This document shows, piece after piece, positions 1 through 8,566 of a stretch of 43,410 nt of DNA. Position 1 is the first letter of the stretch. Each line of letters opens with the position of its first letter. The translations under genes and the position numbers were made by a program. The stretch spans positions 1-43,410 of the forward strand of contig JAJPWY010000021.1 in NCBI GenBank assembly GCA_021205725.1. Direction: 5' to 3'. The stretch comes from Clostridiales bacterium. GTDB taxonomy: Bacteria > Bacillota > Clostridia > Oscillospirales > Oscillospiraceae. The notes beneath the pieces were generated by a model. The model was given only the letters and a program-made list of their open reading frames with translations. It was not told the DNA's origin and did not search any database.

Positions 1-684
1 GAGGAGGATTTTCGGCAACGTCACGAGCACGACGCCCGGCAGCGCCAGGAGGAGGAATATCATCAACGCAAGGAGTAAGAGGAACTGCAGCGTCAGGAGG
101 AGGAAGAACGCCAACGCCAGGAGGAAGAGGAACGGCAGCGTCAGGAAGAGGAAGAGGCAAACGCTGACGACACTACCGACAATACCACCGACGATACGAC
201 GGACGACGCCACGGACGATACCGCCGACGATACGACGGACAACTCGACGGACGATACGTCTGACGACACGGCGGACGATACCGCCAACGACACCACCGAC
301 GATACGGACGAGAAGGACGACACCTCCAGCTCCAGCTCCAACGTCACCGGGGCGTCTATCATCGCCTATGCCTGCCAGTTTGTGGGCAATCCCTACGTCT
401 GGGGCGGCAACAGCCTGACCAACGGGTGCGACTGCTCCGGCTTTGTCCACCAGGTTCTGGCCCATTTCGGCATCAGCTCTCCCCGGTATTCCGGCTCCTT
501 TGCCAGCTGGGGCAAGGCGGTGAGCGTGTCCGATATGCAGGTGGGCGACGTGGTGGTCTATTCCGGTCACGTGGGCTTCTATGCGGGCAACGGACTGCTG
601 CTCAGCGCCCTGGGCGCAGACTACGGCATCACCTATTGCTCGGTGTACTACAAGTCGATCGTGGCTGTGCGCCGGGCCTGGTAA
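1..684 (+). pseudogene. NlpC/P60 cell-wall peptidase, 5' end missing and interrupted by a stop
   Basis: The last ~100 codons are an NlpC/P60 (C40) domain: the catalytic Cys sits in DCSGFV, the His in SGHVGFYAG, after the usual start of the fold NPYVWGG. This family cuts D-Glu-to-diamino-acid bonds in peptidoglycan stem peptides outside the cell. Upstream in the same frame are an Arg/Gln/Glu-rich probable coiled coil (to about 155) and an Asp/Thr-rich linker (about 160-315). The frame enters from before the window. A TAA at 76-78 interrupts the coiled coil; the context AAG GAG TAA GAG GAA suggests one change from GAA. Between that stop and the domain the only usual start in frame is GTG 382, which has no ribosome site and would remove the first strand of the domain. 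I therefore call it broken, although a sequencing error in this repetitive stretch would look the same. Confidence 0.7.
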
Positions 685-701
685 CGGATAGATTTACATA
701 A

Positions 702-750
702 CACAGATTTTCCCCGGTGCGGTCACAGAACTGCACCGGGGATTTCTGTG
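702..750 (+). terminator. Hairpin after the NlpC/P60 gene
   Basis: CCCCGGTGC (712-720) pairs with GCACCGGGG (733-741), and the flanking CACAGA/TCTGTG extends the stem. No clear T run follows, so termination efficiency is uncertain. Confidence 0.5.
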
Positions 751-761
751 TGCCGTGGGGC

Positions 762-790
762 TTGTAATTATTGCAATGACAAGGTATAAT
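762..790 (+). promoter_or_regulatory. Promoter of the Lrp-aminotransferase operon
   Basis: TTGTAA (762-767), 17-bp spacer, perfect TATAAT (785-790). It lies 85 bp before the start codon of the Lrp-type gene and after the preceding hairpin. Confidence 0.7.
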
Positions 791-875
791 TGCTGTATAT
801 TCGTATTCTGACGGATATAGATGCGAAAACGCCCTGCCGGGCCGGTACCGGCAGCGTCAGACAGGAGGATTTGAT

Positions 876-1355
876 ATGGATAATCTGCTTCGGCTACTGG
901 AGGGGGACTGCACCCTGTCCAGAAAGCAACTGGCCGCCATGGTGGGCACCTCACCCGAGCGGGTGGATGAGGCCATTCGTGACTATGAGAACAAGCACAT
1001 CATTATGGGCTACAAGGCGGTCATCGACTGGGACGCCACCGACCGTCAGGACGTCACCGCCCTTATTGAGGTGAAGGTGGAGCCTCAGCGGGACAACGGC
1101 TTTGACCGGGTGGCAGAGCGCATCTACCAGTATGAGGAGGTGGAGTCCTGCTATTTGATGAGCGGCGACTTTGATATGACGGTGATCATCTCCGGCCGGA
1201 GCCTCCAGGAGGTGGCCCGGTTCGTCTCTCTGAAGCTGTCCACCATCGACGAGGTGAAGTCCACCGCCACCCACTTTATCCTCAAGAAGTACAAGGAAAA
1301 CCACCTGATCTTCAAGAAGCCTGAGAAGCAGGAGGAAGGATTTTACTTCGTATGA
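876..1355 (+). CDS. Lrp/AsnC family transcriptional regulator
   Basis: This 159-residue protein has an N-terminal winged helix (about 1-55, with the recognition helix after LSRKQLAAMVGTS). A C-terminal RAM/ligand-binding half follows (about 60-145) with the family pattern around YLMSGDFDMTVIISG. Lrp-type proteins form octamers that bind amino acids and switch nearby amino-acid genes. ATG 876 follows AGGAGG (861-866). Its stop overlaps the aminotransferase start by 4 bp (ATGA), so the two are translationally coupled, and an amino-acid ligand related to that enzyme is a fair inference. The specific ligand cannot be read from sequence. Confidence 0.9.
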   Translation: MDNLLRLLEGDCTLSRKQLAAMVGTSPERVDEAIRDYENKHIIMGYKAVIDWDATDRQDVTALIEVKVEPQRDNGFDRVAERIYQYEEVESCYLMSGDFDMTVIISGRSLQEVARFVSLKLSTIDEVKSTATHFILKKYKENHLIFKKPEKQEEGFYFV

Positions 1356-2524
1356 ACTATGACGGTATTATGAACCAGCGGATTCAGGACGTACCTCCCT
1401 CTGGCATCCGGAAGTACTTTGACCTGCTGGAGGATATGCCCAACGCCATCTCCCTGGGCATCGGGGAGCCGGACTTTCCCACCCCCTGGCACATCCGGGA
1501 CGCCGGTATTTACTCCCTGGAAAAGGGACTGACCAAATACACCCCCAACCGGGGCTTTTCCGAGCTGCTGCGGCAGATCGCCGCCTATCTCCAGCGCCGG
1601 TTTGACCTGACCTACGACCCCATGAGCCAGCTGCTGGTCACGGTGGGCGGCAGCGAGGGCATCGACCTGGCCCTGCGCTGCCTCATCGAGCCGGGGGACG
1701 AGGTCATCATCCCCACCCCCTCCTTCGTCTGCTACGGGCCGCTGGTGAGCATGTCCTGCGGCGTCCCCGTCTATGTGGAGACCAAGGCGGAAAACGAGTT
1801 CCGTCTGACTCCGGAGGAGCTGCGCTCTGCCATCACTCCCAAGACCAAGGCGCTGGTGCTGCCCTATCCCTGCAACCCCACCGGCGGCATTATGGAGCGC
1901 GCTGACCTGAAGGCTCTGGCGGACGTGCTGGAGGGCACCGACATTATGATCATCTCTGACGAGATTTACGCAGAGCTGACCTACGGCGGCCACCACGTCT
2001 CCCCCGCCAACCTGCCGGAGCTGTACGACCGTACCATCGTGGTCAACGGCTTCTCCAAGGCCTACTCCATGACCGGCTGGCGGCTGGGCTACCTGTGCGC
2101 ACCCAAGGCCATCTCCGGCCAGATGGTGAAGCTCCACCAGTACGGCATCATGTCCGCCCCCACCACCAGCCAGTACGCCGCCATCGAGGCCCTGCAATAC
2201 GGCGACGGGGACATCGAGGCCATGCGGGACGAGTACGACGGACGGCGGCGGTTCCTGCTGGACGGCTTCCGGGAGCTGGGGCTGGAGTGCTTCGAGCCCA
2301 AGGGGGCCTTCTACATGTTCCCCAACGTCTCCAAGGTCTCCGGCCTGACCAGCGACGAGTTCTGCACCCGGTTCCTGGAGGCCGAGCAGGTGGCCATCAT
2401 CCCCGGCTCCGCCTTCGGCCCCGGAGGAGAGGGCTTCGCCCGCTGCTGCTACGCCACCAGCATGAAGGATCTGGACGAGGCGCTGAAGCGTCTGGCCCGG
2501 TTCCTGAAGCAGTTCCAGAACTGA
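1352..2524 (+). CDS. PLP-dependent class I/II aminotransferase
   Basis: At 390 residues this is a full-length fold-type I aminotransferase of the AspC/AraT/PatA group. Visible PLP-site residues are Asn175 in NPTGG, Asp203 and Tyr206 in SDEIYAEL, the Schiff-base Lys236 in NGFSKAYSMTGWRLGY, and Arg244 nearby. It moves amino groups between amino acids and 2-oxo acids in the cytoplasm. Substrate is not fixed by these motifs: aspartate, aromatic amino acids or N-acetyl-diaminopimelate are all possible. It overlaps the Lrp-type regulator by 4 bp and is followed 31 bp later by thrH, which favours an amino-acid biosynthetic role within one transcript. Confidence 0.93.
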   Translation: MNYDGIMNQRIQDVPPSGIRKYFDLLEDMPNAISLGIGEPDFPTPWHIRDAGIYSLEKGLTKYTPNRGFSELLRQIAAYLQRRFDLTYDPMSQLLVTVGGSEGIDLALRCLIEPGDEVIIPTPSFVCYGPLVSMSCGVPVYVETKAENEFRLTPEELRSAITPKTKALVLPYPCNPTGGIMERADLKALADVLEGTDIMIISDEIYAELTYGGHHVSPANLPELYDRTIVVNGFSKAYSMTGWRLGYLCAPKAISGQMVKLHQYGIMSAPTTSQYAAIEALQYGDGDIEAMRDEYDGRRRFLLDGFRELGLECFEPKGAFYMFPNVSKVSGLTSDEFCTRFLEAEQVAIIPGSAFGPGGEGFARCCYATSMKDLDEALKRLARFLKQFQN

Positions 2525-2555
2525 ACCAGACAACAACACATAGGAGGAATTTACC

Positions 2556-3158
2556 ATGTACGTCACCTGCCTGGATATGGAGGGCGTCCTGGTCCCGGAG
2601 ATCTGGATCGCCTTTGCCGAGGCCACCGGTATCCCCGAGCTGCGGCGCACCACCCGGGACGAGCCGGACTACGACAAGCTGATGCAGTATCGCCTGAACA
2701 TCCTCAAGGAGCACGGCCTGGGCCTGAAGGAGATTCAGGCGGTCATCGCCACCATCGACCCCCTGCCGGGGGCAAAGGCGTTTCTGGACGAGCTGCGGAC
2801 CTTCTCTCAGGTCATCATCCTCAGCGATACCTTCGAGCAGTTCGCCAAGCCCCTGATTCAGAAGCTGGGCTGGCCCACCCTGTTCTGCAACACCCTGGAG
2901 GTGGCCCCGGACGGGGAGATCACCGGCTACCGGATGCGGGTGGCCAAGTCCAAGCTCACCACCGTCAAGGCCCTCCAGTCCATCGGTTATGATACCATCG
3001 CCGCCGGGGACAGCTTCAACGACCTGGCCATGATCCAGGCCAGCAAGGCGGGCTTCCTCTTCCGCAGCACCCCCCAGATCCAGGCGGATCACCCGGAGCT
3101 GGCGGCCTACACCGAGTTCGACGACCTGCTGGCCGCCATCCGGAAGGCCATGGACTGA
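2556..3158 (+). CDS. thrH: ThrH-type phosphoserine phosphatase / homoserine phosphotransferase
   Basis: This 200-residue HAD protein closely follows the ThrH pattern known from Pseudomonas: LDMEGVLVPEIWIAFAEATG at the N terminus, ILSDTFEQF (motif II, Ser90) and AAGDSFNDLAM (motif IV, Asp152/Asp156). ThrH removes phosphate from phosphoserine and can pass it to homoserine, linking serine and threonine synthesis. The nucleophile is Asp7. The second motif-I Asp of most HAD phosphatases is Glu9 here, as is usual for ThrH. GGAGGA lies just before ATG 2556. It sits between an aminotransferase and a DUF1015 gene. Confidence 0.9.
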   Translation: MYVTCLDMEGVLVPEIWIAFAEATGIPELRRTTRDEPDYDKLMQYRLNILKEHGLGLKEIQAVIATIDPLPGAKAFLDELRTFSQVIILSDTFEQFAKPLIQKLGWPTLFCNTLEVAPDGEITGYRMRVAKSKLTTVKALQSIGYDTIAAGDSFNDLAMIQASKAGFLFRSTPQIQADHPELAAYTEFDDLLAAIRKAMD

Positions 3159-3192
3159 TCTTCTCACCTACTCTGTATGAAGGAGCCGCCCT

Positions 3193-4455
3193 ATGAACCC
3201 TCTGTTTGAAGCCCTGGGCTTTGGCCCGGCAGATATCCTCATCCCCCAAAACTGCGACCTCTCCAAGTGGAGCGTGGTAGCCTGCGACCAGTACACCTCT
3301 CAGCCGGAGTACTGGGTGCGGGTGGCAGAGCGTGTGGGGGACGCCCCCTCCAGCCTGAACCTGGTCTTTCCCGAGAGCCAGCTAAACCGGCCGGATCGGG
3401 AGGAGCGCATCCGGGAGATCAACCGAACCATGGAGGATTATCTGGCCTCGGACCGGTTCCGCCTGCTGGAGGACAGCCTGATCTATGTGGAGCGCTGGCT
3501 GGACAACGGCAGGCTCCGCCGGGGCCTGGTTGGGGTGATCGACCTGGAGCGGTATGAGTACACCCCCGGCAACGCCGCCCTCATCCGGGCCACAGAGGGG
3601 ACGGTGCTCTCCCGCATCCCGCCCCGGGTGGCGGTGCGGCGAAATGCCGCTCTGGAGCTGCCCCACATCCTCATGCTGCTGGACGATGCGGACTGCCAGG
3701 TGATCGAGCACCTGACGGCGGAGAGCGGGGAGATGGAGCAGGTCTACGACTTTGACCTGATGGAGCGGGGCGGTCACATCACCGGCTACCGGCTCACAGA
3801 GGCGCAGATGGAGGACGTGGCGGCCCAGCTGACCGCCCTGGCGGACCCTGCCCTCTTTGAGGCGAAGTACAATGCCCCCGGCCGGGCACCCATGCTGTTT
3901 GCCATCGGGGACGGCAACCACTCCCTGGCCTCCGCCAAGGCGGCCTATGAGGAGAAAAAGGGACAGCCCGGGTCAGAGCTGGCCCGGTACGCCCTGGTGG
4001 AGCTGGGCAACCTCCACGACGAGTCCCTGGAGTTCGAGGCCATCCACCGGGTCTGCTTCGGCGTGGACGGCCACACCCTGTTAAACGACCTGCTGGCCCA
4101 CTATCCCGGCGCCCACCTGGGAGCAGGGGAGGGGCAGTCCTTCCGCTACGTCATGGCAGGGGAGGAGGGGGTCGTCACTGTCCCCCATCCCACCAGCCAG
4201 CTGGCGGTGGGCACCCTCCAGAGCTTTCTGGACGGCTGGCTGCCCGACGCCTCCATGGTGGACTATATCCACGGGGAGGACGTGGCCAGAGAGCTGGGGA
4301 GCAGACCGGGCAACATCGCGTTCCTCCTCCCGGCTATGGGCAAGGACGAGCTGTTCCCCACCGTCATCTTTGACGGGGTGCTGCCCCGCAAGACCTTCTC
4401 CATGGGGGAGGCCCACGACAAGCGGTTCTATCTGGAGGCGAGGCGGATCAGATGA
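3193..4455 (+). CDS. DUF1015 family protein
   Basis: The 420 residues match the DUF1015 family in length and landmarks: ILIPQNCDLSKWSVVACDQY near the start, PPRVAVRRNAALELPHILM about a third in, and AIGDGNHSLASAKAAYE near 240. The DGNHS motif resembles a metal or nucleotide site, but no activity is established to my knowledge. From general knowledge, DUF1015 genes often lie beside serA/serC in Clostridia. Here the upstream neighbour is thrH (34 bp gap), which fits a link to serine metabolism. Its end overlaps ispE by 4 bp. Function remains unknown. Confidence 0.85.
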   Translation: MNPLFEALGFGPADILIPQNCDLSKWSVVACDQYTSQPEYWVRVAERVGDAPSSLNLVFPESQLNRPDREERIREINRTMEDYLASDRFRLLEDSLIYVERWLDNGRLRRGLVGVIDLERYEYTPGNAALIRATEGTVLSRIPPRVAVRRNAALELPHILMLLDDADCQVIEHLTAESGEMEQVYDFDLMERGGHITGYRLTEAQMEDVAAQLTALADPALFEAKYNAPGRAPMLFAIGDGNHSLASAKAAYEEKKGQPGSELARYALVELGNLHDESLEFEAIHRVCFGVDGHTLLNDLLAHYPGAHLGAGEGQSFRYVMAGEEGVVTVPHPTSQLAVGTLQSFLDGWLPDASMVDYIHGEDVARELGSRPGNIAFLLPAMGKDELFPTVIFDGVLPRKTFSMGEAHDKRFYLEARRIR

Positions 4456-5315
4456 ACGTCCTGACCGAACCGGCCTGGGCCAAGCTGAACCTGTCCCTGG
4501 ACGTGCTGGGCCGTCGGGAGGACGGCTTTCACGACCTGAAAATGGTGATGCAGTCGGTGAGCCTGTGCGACCGGGTGACGCTGACCCTCCGGGAGACGGG
4601 GGAGGGCATGACCCTCTCCACCAACCTGGGCTTTCTCCCGTCAGACGGGAAGAACATCGCCGCCATTGCCGCCCACGCCTTTGCCGCCCGGACGGGAGCG
4701 GACATCTCTCGGCTGGACATCCGCATTGAAAAACAGATCCCCGTCTGCGCCGGAACCGCCGGAGGCAGCAGCGACGGAGCCGCCGTCCTCCGGGGGCTGA
4801 ACCGGCTGTTTGACACCGGCCTTTCCCGGGAGGAGCTGGCCGTCCTGGGGGAGCAGGTGGGCTCCGACGTGCCCTACTGCGTTCTGGGCTGCACCGCCCT
4901 GGCGGAGGGCCGGGGCGAGCGGCTCACCGTTCTGCCCGCTCTGCCGGAGTGCTACATCGTCCTGTGCAAGCCGGGCTTCTCCGTCTCCACCCCGGAGCTG
5001 TTCCGGGCCATCGACGGGGTAAAAATCCGCTGCCGCCCGGACACGGCGGGGCTGATGGACGCCCTGGAGCGGCAGGACCTCCACGGGGTCGCCATGCGGA
5101 TGTTCAATGTCTTTGAACAGGCCCTGCCCCCCAAGCGGCAGGCGGTGATTCAGGAGATCAAAAACGTCCTCATTCAGCACGGGGCCCTGGGGGCCTGTAT
5201 GTCCGGCAGCGGCCCCACCGTCTTTGGCATCTTCCGCACCGAGGCTGGCGCAAACAGCGCAGCGGCGGAGCTGGGGGAGAGCTGGCGGGACACCTTTGTG
5301 ACCAGACCGGTATAA
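4452..5315 (+). CDS. ispE: 4-diphosphocytidyl-2-C-methyl-D-erythritol kinase
   Basis: This 287-residue GHMP kinase catalyses the ATP-dependent 2-phosphorylation step of the non-mevalonate (MEP) isoprenoid pathway. The N terminus AWAKLNLSLDVLGRREDGFH carries the IspE-specific Lys11 and the substrate loop. The glycine-rich ATP motif is PVCAGTAGGSSDGAA at about 97-111 with Asp108, and MSGSGPTVFGIF near the C terminus is GHMP motif 3. It is the last gene of the operon and overlaps DUF1015 by ATGA. A long hairpin (5322-5378) follows. Confidence 0.95.
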   Translation: MNVLTEPAWAKLNLSLDVLGRREDGFHDLKMVMQSVSLCDRVTLTLRETGEGMTLSTNLGFLPSDGKNIAAIAAHAFAARTGADISRLDIRIEKQIPVCAGTAGGSSDGAAVLRGLNRLFDTGLSREELAVLGEQVGSDVPYCVLGCTALAEGRGERLTVLPALPECYIVLCKPGFSVSTPELFRAIDGVKIRCRPDTAGLMDALERQDLHGVAMRMFNVFEQALPPKRQAVIQEIKNVLIQHGALGACMSGSGPTVFGIFRTEAGANSAAAELGESWRDTFVTRPV

Positions 5316-5321
5316 ACAGAA

Positions 5322-5378
5322 AAAACACCGTCCAAACTGGAGAAAACAGAACAGATTTCTCTGGATGGACGGTGTTTT
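5322..5378 (+). terminator. Hairpin after ispE that reaches the spoIIR start
   Basis: AAAACACCGTCCA (5322-5334) and TGGACGGTGTTTT (5366-5378) are perfect 13-bp arms. GAGAAA/TTTCTC (5340-5345/5356-5361) forms an inner stem. The arm ends in TTTT, two bases before the spoIIR ATG, so it may terminate ispE transcripts and also affect spoIIR translation. Confidence 0.6.
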
Positions 5379-5380
5379 AC

Positions 5381-6022
5381 ATGAAGAAACGAAATGATAT
5401 GCCACATCGCTGGGGTGCGGCGCTGATGGCGGCCATGGCCCTGCTCCTGCTGGCCCTGTCTCTGGGCGGCGGGGAGCAGCAGTCCCTGGCCGGTCAGGTC
5501 CTGCGGCTCCACGTGCTGGCCAACTCGGACAGCGAGGAGGACCAGACCTTAAAGCTCCAGGTGCGGGACGCTGTCCTGGCCTGCGCCCAGCCGCTGCTGG
5601 AGGATGTGACCTCCCGACAGGAGGCGGAGACGGCCCTTTCCGAGGCGCTGGGAGCGCTGGAACAGGTGGGAACGCAGACCGTCCGGGCGGCGGGATACGA
5701 CTACCCCGTCACCGCCACTCTGGAGACGGACTGGTTCCCCACCCGAACCTACGAGGATTTCTCCCTCCCGGCGGGGTATTACCCCACCCTCCGGGTGGAG
5801 ATCGGCGGGGGAGAGGGGCACAACTGGTGGTGCGTGGTCTATCCGCCCCTCTGCTCGGCTGGCGTGGAGGAGGTGGCGGAGACCTCTCTGGACTTGACGG
5901 AGGATCAGGTCGCCCTCATCACTCAGGAGGATGGGGAATATGAATTCCGGTTCCGGTGTGCGGAGTGGTTCGGACAGGTGGAAAGCTGGCTTTCCCGGCT
6001 TATGGATGCTTCGCAGGAGTAA
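5381..6022 (+). CDS. spoIIR: Stage II sporulation protein R
   Basis: SpoIIR is the forespore-made secreted signal that triggers SpoIIGA to process pro-sigma-E in the mother cell. The protein has an N-terminal membrane/signal segment (AALMAAMALLLLALSLGG). It then shows the family hallmarks LRLHVLANSDSEEDQTLKL, LRVEIGGGEGHNWWCV and YPPLC. Length (213 residues) is typical. I prefer ATG 5381; GTG 5372 lies inside the preceding hairpin arm and has no spaced ribosome site. The ribosome site for ATG 5381 is also weak. A sigma-F promoter was not recognised. Confidence 0.9.
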   Translation: MKKRNDMPHRWGAALMAAMALLLLALSLGGGEQQSLAGQVLRLHVLANSDSEEDQTLKLQVRDAVLACAQPLLEDVTSRQEAETALSEALGALEQVGTQTVRAAGYDYPVTATLETDWFPTRTYEDFSLPAGYYPTLRVEIGGGEGHNWWCVVYPPLCSAGVEEVAETSLDLTEDQVALITQEDGEYEFRFRCAEWFGQVESWLSRLMDASQE

Positions 6023-6055
6023 ATATCAGAATAACAGGAGAGGAGCGTGTTCAAC

Positions 6056-6919
6056 ATGAGCGCAACAGTCTATTTTTCCCGGACGATCACCCCGGAGACG
6101 GTGGCGAGGCTGTACGACCGCCTGGGTGTGGAGCTGACCGGCAGGGTGGCCGTCAAGCTCCATTCCGGCGAGGAGGGCAACCAGAATTTCCTGGGCCCGG
6201 AGTTCTGGCGGCCCATGATCGAGCAGGTGAACGGTACGGTGGTGGAGTGCAACACCGCCTATGAGGGGGCCCGGAACACCACCCAAAAGCACCTGCGCCT
6301 GCTGAGCAAGCACGGCTGGAGCCGGTATTTCACGGTGGATCTGCTGGATGCCGAGGGGCCGGACATGGTGCTGGAGAATCCGGAAGGCAAGGTCATCCAG
6401 AAGGACTACGTGGGAAAGGACCTGGCCAACTATGACTCCATGCTGGTGCTCTCCCACTTTAAGGGACACCCCATGGGCGGCTACGGCGGAGCGCTGAAGC
6501 AGCTCTCCATCGGCTGCGCCTCCAGCTTTGGCAAGGCCTATATCCACGGGGCGGGTGTCCCGGCGGATATCTGGACCGCCGACCACGACCGGTTCCTGGA
6601 GTCCATGGCGGACGCCGCCTCCATGGTGCACCGGCACTTCCAGGGCCAGGTGGCCTATATCAACGTCATGAAGAATATGTCGGTGGACTGCGATTGCTGC
6701 GCCGTGGCGGAGGATCCCTGCATGAAGGACATCGGCATCCTGGCCTCCACCGACCCCATCGCCATCGACCAGGCCTGCATCGACCTGGTGCTCCAGTCCG
6801 ACGACCCGGGCAGAGATTATCTGCTGGAGCGCATCAACTCCCGCAATGGCGTCCACACCATCGAGGCTGCCGAGGCCCTGGGCTTCGGGACGAGAGAGTA
6901 TAAGCTGATCGAGGAATAA
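6056..6919 (+). CDS. DUF362 family protein
   Basis: This protein of about 287 residues resembles the DUF362 family, often annotated as uncharacterised Fe-S-centre proteins. Landmarks are VAVKLHSGEEGNQNFLGPEF, the glycine-rich LSHFKGHPMGGYGGALKQLS, and a Cys cluster VDCDCCAVAEDPC. Unlike longer family members there is no C-terminal ferredoxin domain. The final segment ILASTDPIAIDQACIDLV is the usual family ending. ATG 6056 is preferred over GTG 6047 because the AGGAGAGG site (6037-6044) is then correctly spaced. No function is established. It lies after spoIIR and converges on the spoVB-like gene. Confidence 0.85.
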   Translation: MSATVYFSRTITPETVARLYDRLGVELTGRVAVKLHSGEEGNQNFLGPEFWRPMIEQVNGTVVECNTAYEGARNTTQKHLRLLSKHGWSRYFTVDLLDAEGPDMVLENPEGKVIQKDYVGKDLANYDSMLVLSHFKGHPMGGYGGALKQLSIGCASSFGKAYIHGAGVPADIWTADHDRFLESMADAASMVHRHFQGQVAYINVMKNMSVDCDCCAVAEDPCMKDIGILASTDPIAIDQACIDLVLQSDDPGRDYLLERINSRNGVHTIEAAEALGFGTREYKLIEE

Positions 6920-6935
6920 CCGGAAAATCCCATCA

Positions 6936-6973
6936 CAACGCCGCCTGTTCTCACAGGAGAGCAGGCGGCGTTG
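6936..6973. terminator. Bidirectional hairpin between convergent genes
   Basis: CAACGCCGCCTG (6936-6947) and CAGGCGGCGTTG (6962-6973) are perfect 12-bp arms lying between the stops of the DUF362 and spoVB-like genes, so it can serve both. Confidence 0.75.
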
Positions 6974-6980
6974 TCGCTGT

Positions 6981-8501
6981 CTATTTGCGGACAAGGTGGA
7001 ACAGCCGGAGAGGGTGGACGTCCATCATCCACAGGGCGGTGAAGTAGAGAAACAGCCCCGCCCCGGCGCAGACGGTCAGACTGACGAGCACAGGGCAGTC
7101 CGCCAGCGTCCGGTAGAGCAGCCGCACGCACAACCCCGCCAGCAGCGCCCCCAGGGCGGGAGCGGAGAAGGACTGGAACAGGTTCAGCTGCAATCCGGTG
7201 TGCCGGACGATGAGCCCCAGCCGGAGAGCCACCCCCAGGAGGGAGGACAGAATCAGCCCAAAGAGAAAGCCCGTCAGACCGATCCCCAGGCAGGTACACA
7301 GCAGCTGTATCCCTCCGCAGCCCAGGCTGACGGCGGCGGACTGGCTCTGGCGGCCAATGCCGTTGAGGACAGAGGCCAGGACGGACTCATAGCTGTTCAA
7401 GACTACCCCCACGGACAGGGGGAGGATGTACCCGCCCACCCCCTCGTTTTGAAAGAGCAGCCGCCCCAGGTTCGGCCCCAGCGTCACCATCAGGGCGGTG
7501 ACCGGGAGGACGATGACGGAGGCCGCCAGAATGGACTTGGAGATCTTCTCCCGGCACTCCCGGCCCCGGTGCATGGCCTGGCACTGGCTGAGCCGGGGGA
7601 CGATGGCCAGGGTCAGGGCGCTGATAAAGGCGGAGGGAAGGTTGAGCATGGGTACGGTCATGCCAAAGACCACCCCGAACTCCTCCATGGCGGCGGCCTG
7701 GGTCAGTCCGGCGGCTGCCAGCTTCCGGGGGATGAGGACGGAGTTGGCCGAGGCCATGAGATTGCCCAGCAGGGCGGTCAACCCCACTGGAACCGCCACC
7801 CGCACCATCTCCCGGCCCAGGCCGGGGGCGGGACAGCCGGAGCGGGTCTGCACCGGGAGACGGCGCTCCCGTCTCCGGCGGAGGACGGTCAGGGTGGAGG
7901 AGGAGAATACCTCGCTGGCCAGCATCCCCAGGACGATGAGGGCCACGGCGACGGCGGGGTCGTCCGGGAGCAGACACCACACCAGCCCCAGCACGGCGGC
8001 GGTGCGGACGAACTGCTCCCCCAGCTCCACCGCCGCCGGGAGGCGAACCTCCCCGATGCCGTAGAAGTGGTGCTTGGTGAGATTCTCCACCCCGGTGAGC
8101 AGCAGGACGGGGAGCAGCAGCACCAGCCCCAGCCGGGTGCGGCTGTCCCCCAGGAGCAGACCGGAGATCTGTCCGCTGAACAGGAGGGTGACGGCGGCCA
8201 GGGGCAGCCACAGGGCTACCAGTCCCCGCAGCCCCAGCCACAAAAGCTGCCGGACGGAGGGCCGATCCTCCAGAGCCTCATAGTGGGCGGAGAGGGAGGA
8301 CACCGCCACCGTCAGGCCGGTGACGGCGATGGAGAGAAAGATGGAGTAGACGGGCATAATGAGCTGATACAGCCCCATGACCTCCGCCCCCACCAGCCGG
8401 GAGAGCACCACCCGGTAGAGAAAGGACAAAAGCTGGGCCACCAGCCCCACTGCCGTCAGCATCATGGTGGAGCGGGTGAGGGACGCCGAACGGTCTGCCA
8501 C
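6981..8501 (-). CDS. spoVB: SpoVB/MurJ-like polysaccharide flippase
   Basis: This is a multi-pass membrane protein of the MATE-like flippase superfamily (about 506 residues, 12-14 hydrophobic segments). The first helix reads STMMLTAVGLVAQLLSFLYR and is followed by VLSRLVGAEVMGLYQL, a pattern typical of SpoVB and related Wzx-like proteins. SpoVB acts in spore cortex assembly, probably moving lipid-linked precursors across the membrane. I start it at GTG 8501 because GGGAGGTG stands at the right distance; a longer reading would add an unlikely Arg/His/Cys-rich leader. Several Firmicute paralogues exist, so the exact role is inferred, but spoIIR nearby is consistent. Confidence 0.82.
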   Translation of the reverse strand: MADRSASLTRSTMMLTAVGLVAQLLSFLYRVVLSRLVGAEVMGLYQLIMPVYSIFLSIAVTGLTVAVSSLSAHYEALEDRPSVRQLLWLGLRGLVALWLPLAAVTLLFSGQISGLLLGDSRTRLGLVLLLPVLLLTGVENLTKHHFYGIGEVRLPAAVELGEQFVRTAAVLGLVWCLLPDDPAVAVALIVLGMLASEVFSSSTLTVLRRRRERRLPVQTRSGCPAPGLGREMVRVAVPVGLTALLGNLMASANSVLIPRKLAAAGLTQAAAMEEFGVVFGMTVPMLNLPSAFISALTLAIVPRLSQCQAMHRGRECREKISKSILAASVIVLPVTALMVTLGPNLGRLLFQNEGVGGYILPLSVGVVLNSYESVLASVLNGIGRQSQSAAVSLGCGGIQLLCTCLGIGLTGFLFGLILSSLLGVALRLGLIVRHTGLQLNLFQSFSAPALGALLAGLCVRLLYRTLADCPVLVSLTVCAGAGLFLYFTALWMMDVHPLRLFHLVRK

Positions 8502-8566
8502 AGTGACACCTCCCGGAAAAAGCTTCTGAGAGCACTGTATGCGGCAGAGGGGGAAAAGAGAAGCGA

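Noticed and set aside
141-362. Minus-strand Ser/Val repeat frame opposite the NlpC/P60 linker
   Set aside because: It is the complement of the Asp/Thr codon repeat of the real gene and has no ribosome site.
2574-2586. ThrH motif I has Glu instead of the second Asp
   Set aside because: Known feature of ThrH proteins, so not a loss of function.
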